Below the pieces are notes generated by a model. That model was not told where the DNA came from. It did not search any database and saw only the letters and a program-made list of their open reading frames with translations. Both the position numbers and the translations under genes were made by a program. A stretch of DNA of 64,000 nucleotides, from positions 24,479 through 88,478 of the forward strand of contig DASVCR010000025.1 in the NCBI GenBank assembly GCA_036381515.1, written 5' to 3'. This document shows positions 62,479 through 64,000 of this stretch, in pieces. This stretch comes from ZC4RG20 sp036381515 (lineage in GTDB: Bacteria > Pseudomonadota > Gammaproteobacteria > Steroidobacterales > Rariloculaceae). Within the stretch, counting starts at the first letter, position 1; the number at the start of each line of letters is the position of its first letter.

Positions 62479-62643
62479 CGCGGCACTCCTTCGTAAGGAT
62501 TCGTCTATATGCTCTTCCTCTCGGCGCGCCGATTCAACTCACGCTTCATCGCGGGTTTCCGCGCTTGACGGGAGTCCACGAGATCTCGGCCGGAAGAAGA
62601 GCCCGCTCCCGGCAGCCGACGACAAGACACGGGAAGAGGCTCA

Positions 62644-64000
62644 TCAACGTGCACTTTGCCCGGTCCAGCCGATGTAAGGACCGAGATTCCTGTTATCGGG
62701 GCTCACGAACGGTGCGCAGTCCGGCCCGAGCACGCCCGAGCGACAGACGGTCAGATCCGTGCCGCCTTCGCTCTGCACGATCGCGAACACGTCGTCGGAG
62801 ACCGCATGCCTCTCGAGGACGACGGGCTCGGTCACCGCCACGGGCGTGATGTGCAAGGTGCCTCCAATGAACGTCAGGTCATAGTTCGCGTTCGCCGCAA
62901 GGCTCCCCTGTCGGATCGCATACTCTCCGACACCTTCGCCGGGATCGCGGATCAGATCGCCGGAAAAGACGGTGTCGATCGTATCGAACGACGCGAGGCT
63001 GCCGCCGGTGATCGACCACGTCAGCCGCGGATCGGCCTGCCCGAGCGCACGAGACTGGTCGTCGGCCGTGATCGTGATGGTGCGTGGCGTGATCGTCAGA
63101 TCCGCTCCGGTATAGACGATCTCGTAGTTGCCGCCTGCCGAGAGGCTCCCGACGGTGATCGCGTAGTCACCCACGTTTTCACCTTCGACTCGCGAGAGGC
63201 TTCCGGTCAGCAGCGAGTCGTCTTCGCCGAGCACGAAGCCGCCGACCTCGTACGCGAAATCCGGATCGCTCTCGCCATAAACCTTGTGCGCGGCGCGCGC
63301 GATCACCGACAGCGGCGCGGGCGTGATGTCGGCCGTCGCGGCGAACACGGACGAATCGAGCACGTAGTTGCCCGCGTCCGCACCGGTCAGCGTGTACGTG
63401 CCCGTTACCGTCTTGTCGCGGCCGACATTCTTGTCTTGATACGCGGCCGCGAGACGCACCCCGATGTCGTCGCCGGCGACGATGTCCGACAGCACGCCGT
63501 GCGACGTCACCTCGATATCGGTCGTGCCGTCGTAGACCCGGCTCGCCTCGACGGTTCCGGCGGCTCCGAGCGAGATCGAGCGCGGATCGACGGTCAGCGT
63601 GCCGTTGATGACAGAGCCGAGATCGTATCCGTTCAGGGTGAGCCCGGACGTGTCTGCCGTGATCGCGTAGCCGCCGGCGATCACGTCGGCATTCGCGGCG
63701 GCGCCAGACGAGTGGAGCGTCATCGTTCCACCGAAAATGCTGGCGGCGGTGTCGGCCTCATACGCACCCTCCACGCCCTCGCGTGCACCGGAAAGCGTGA
63801 AGTCCGTGCCCTCGACGGAGCCGAGCACGAGCTCGTCGCCATAGGTCTTCGTGCGGTCCGACAGCACGATGTCCACCGTCGGCCGGTACGCGAACACGTA
63901 CCGATTACCGGGCGCCGCGACCGGATCGAGTGCCGCCGTCCCCCACACCGCGGTGTTCGCGCTGTCGAGGCCGGCATACACATGGCCCGCATCCGGATCG
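62644..64000 (-). CDS. Large adhesin-like protein with MBG and YDG repeats (C-terminal part; start outside window)
   Basis: The frame is open through the right edge, so only the last 450 or so residues are seen. They contain YDG-type (ASRVYDGTTDIEVTSHGVLS) and MBG-type beta-sandwich repeats (ARAAHKVYGESDPDFAYEVG; ITADDQSRALGQADPRLTWS; GEYAIRQGSLAANANYDLTF). It ends in a Cys-containing tail (LTVCRSGVLGPDC) and DNRNLGPYIGWTGQSAR. Such repeats occur in haemagglutinin-type TpsA exoproteins; a TPS domain would lie upstream. Probably a second exoprotein for this genome's TPS systems. 165 bases separate it from the cytochrome gene. Confidence 0.85.
   Translation of the reverse strand, partial: DPDAGHVYAGLDSANTAVWGTAALDPVAAPGNRYVFAYRPTVDIVLSDRTKTYGDELVLGSVEGTDFTLSGAREGVEGAYEADTAASIFGGTMTLHSSGAAANADVIAGGYAITADTSGLTLNGYDLGSVINGTLTVDPRSISLGAAGTVEASRVYDGTTDIEVTSHGVLSDIVAGDDIGVRLAAAYQDKNVGRDKTVTGTYTLTGADAGNYVLDSSVFAATADITPAPLSVIARAAHKVYGESDPDFAYEVGGFVLGEDDSLLTGSLSRVEGENVGDYAITVGSLSAGGNYEIVYTGADLTITPRTITITADDQSRALGQADPRLTWSITGGSLASFDTIDTVFSGDLIRDPGEGVGEYAIRQGSLAANANYDLTFIGGTLHITPVAVTEPVVLERHAVSDDVFAIVQSEGGTDLTVCRSGVLGPDCAPFVSPDNRNLGPYIGWTGQSAR

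Overview
This is a roughly 64 kb piece of a GC-rich Gammaproteobacterial chromosome. The evidence is conserved gene order: lpoA-yraN-gmhA, petABC-sspAB, ibaG-murA, lptCAB-rpoN-hpf-rapZ, mpl, and pcm-rhodanese-tolC. An adenylate kinase, a pyrophosphate-dependent phosphofructokinase and a proton-pumping pyrophosphatase sit together, and the GC content is very high. Both fit deep or Xanthomonadales/Steroidobacter-like gammaproteobacteria; the exact lineage is an inference. No tRNA, rRNA, CRISPR array, intact insertion sequence or phage module was seen.

Layout. 1-16 kb is core envelope, respiration and regulation: peptidoglycan activator LpoA (cut by the window edge), phosphoheptose isomerase, a broken ECF sigma gene, SspA/SspB, the cytochrome bc1 complex, a DegS/AlgW-like protease, MurA, the LPS exporter genes lptCAB, sigma-54, ribosome hibernation factor, RapZ, MgtE, and an unusual hibernation-factor/cold-shock fusion. 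16-33 kb is the accessory part. A CHAT protease, its TpsB pore and a haemagglutinin-type exoprotein form one operon. Facing it are a CHASE2 adenylate cyclase, an unknown exported protein and a phosphatase with a kinase-like tail. Then come two tiny membrane proteins, a CadC-like regulator behind a near-perfect inverted repeat, and an Npt-type nucleotide translocase fused to a CotH-like domain. A second exoprotein with MBG/YDG repeats enters at the right edge.

33-52 kb is central carbon and energy metabolism: transketolase, GAPDH, PGK, glycerate kinase and pyruvate kinase on one strand; CpdA, rubredoxin, a LON-domain protein, Mpl and RNase D; then Adk, PPi-PFK and H+-PPase. Together the last three link glycolysis to pyrophosphate. 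52-62 kb holds a Nudix hydrolase, a DUF3857/transglutaminase/DUF2569 membrane protein, a PAS-GGDEF-EAL protein, Pcm, a rhodanese, TolC, HldE and a cytochrome c'-like protein.

The least expected signal is in the DNA, not the proteins. Two dense intergenic arrays of a degenerate motif (GGGGTCAGAGCCCC followed by a T-run) occupy gap-pgk and rnd-adk. One contains a five-unit 25-26 bp tandem repeat. The other contains a 47-bp inverted repeat and flips motif polarity near its middle. A related motif (TGTGTCTGACACA) forms a 28-bp inverted repeat upstream of the CadC-like gene. Separately, two nested-hairpin elements of shared design lie at 2.5 kb and 32.9 kb, the first beside the broken sigma gene.
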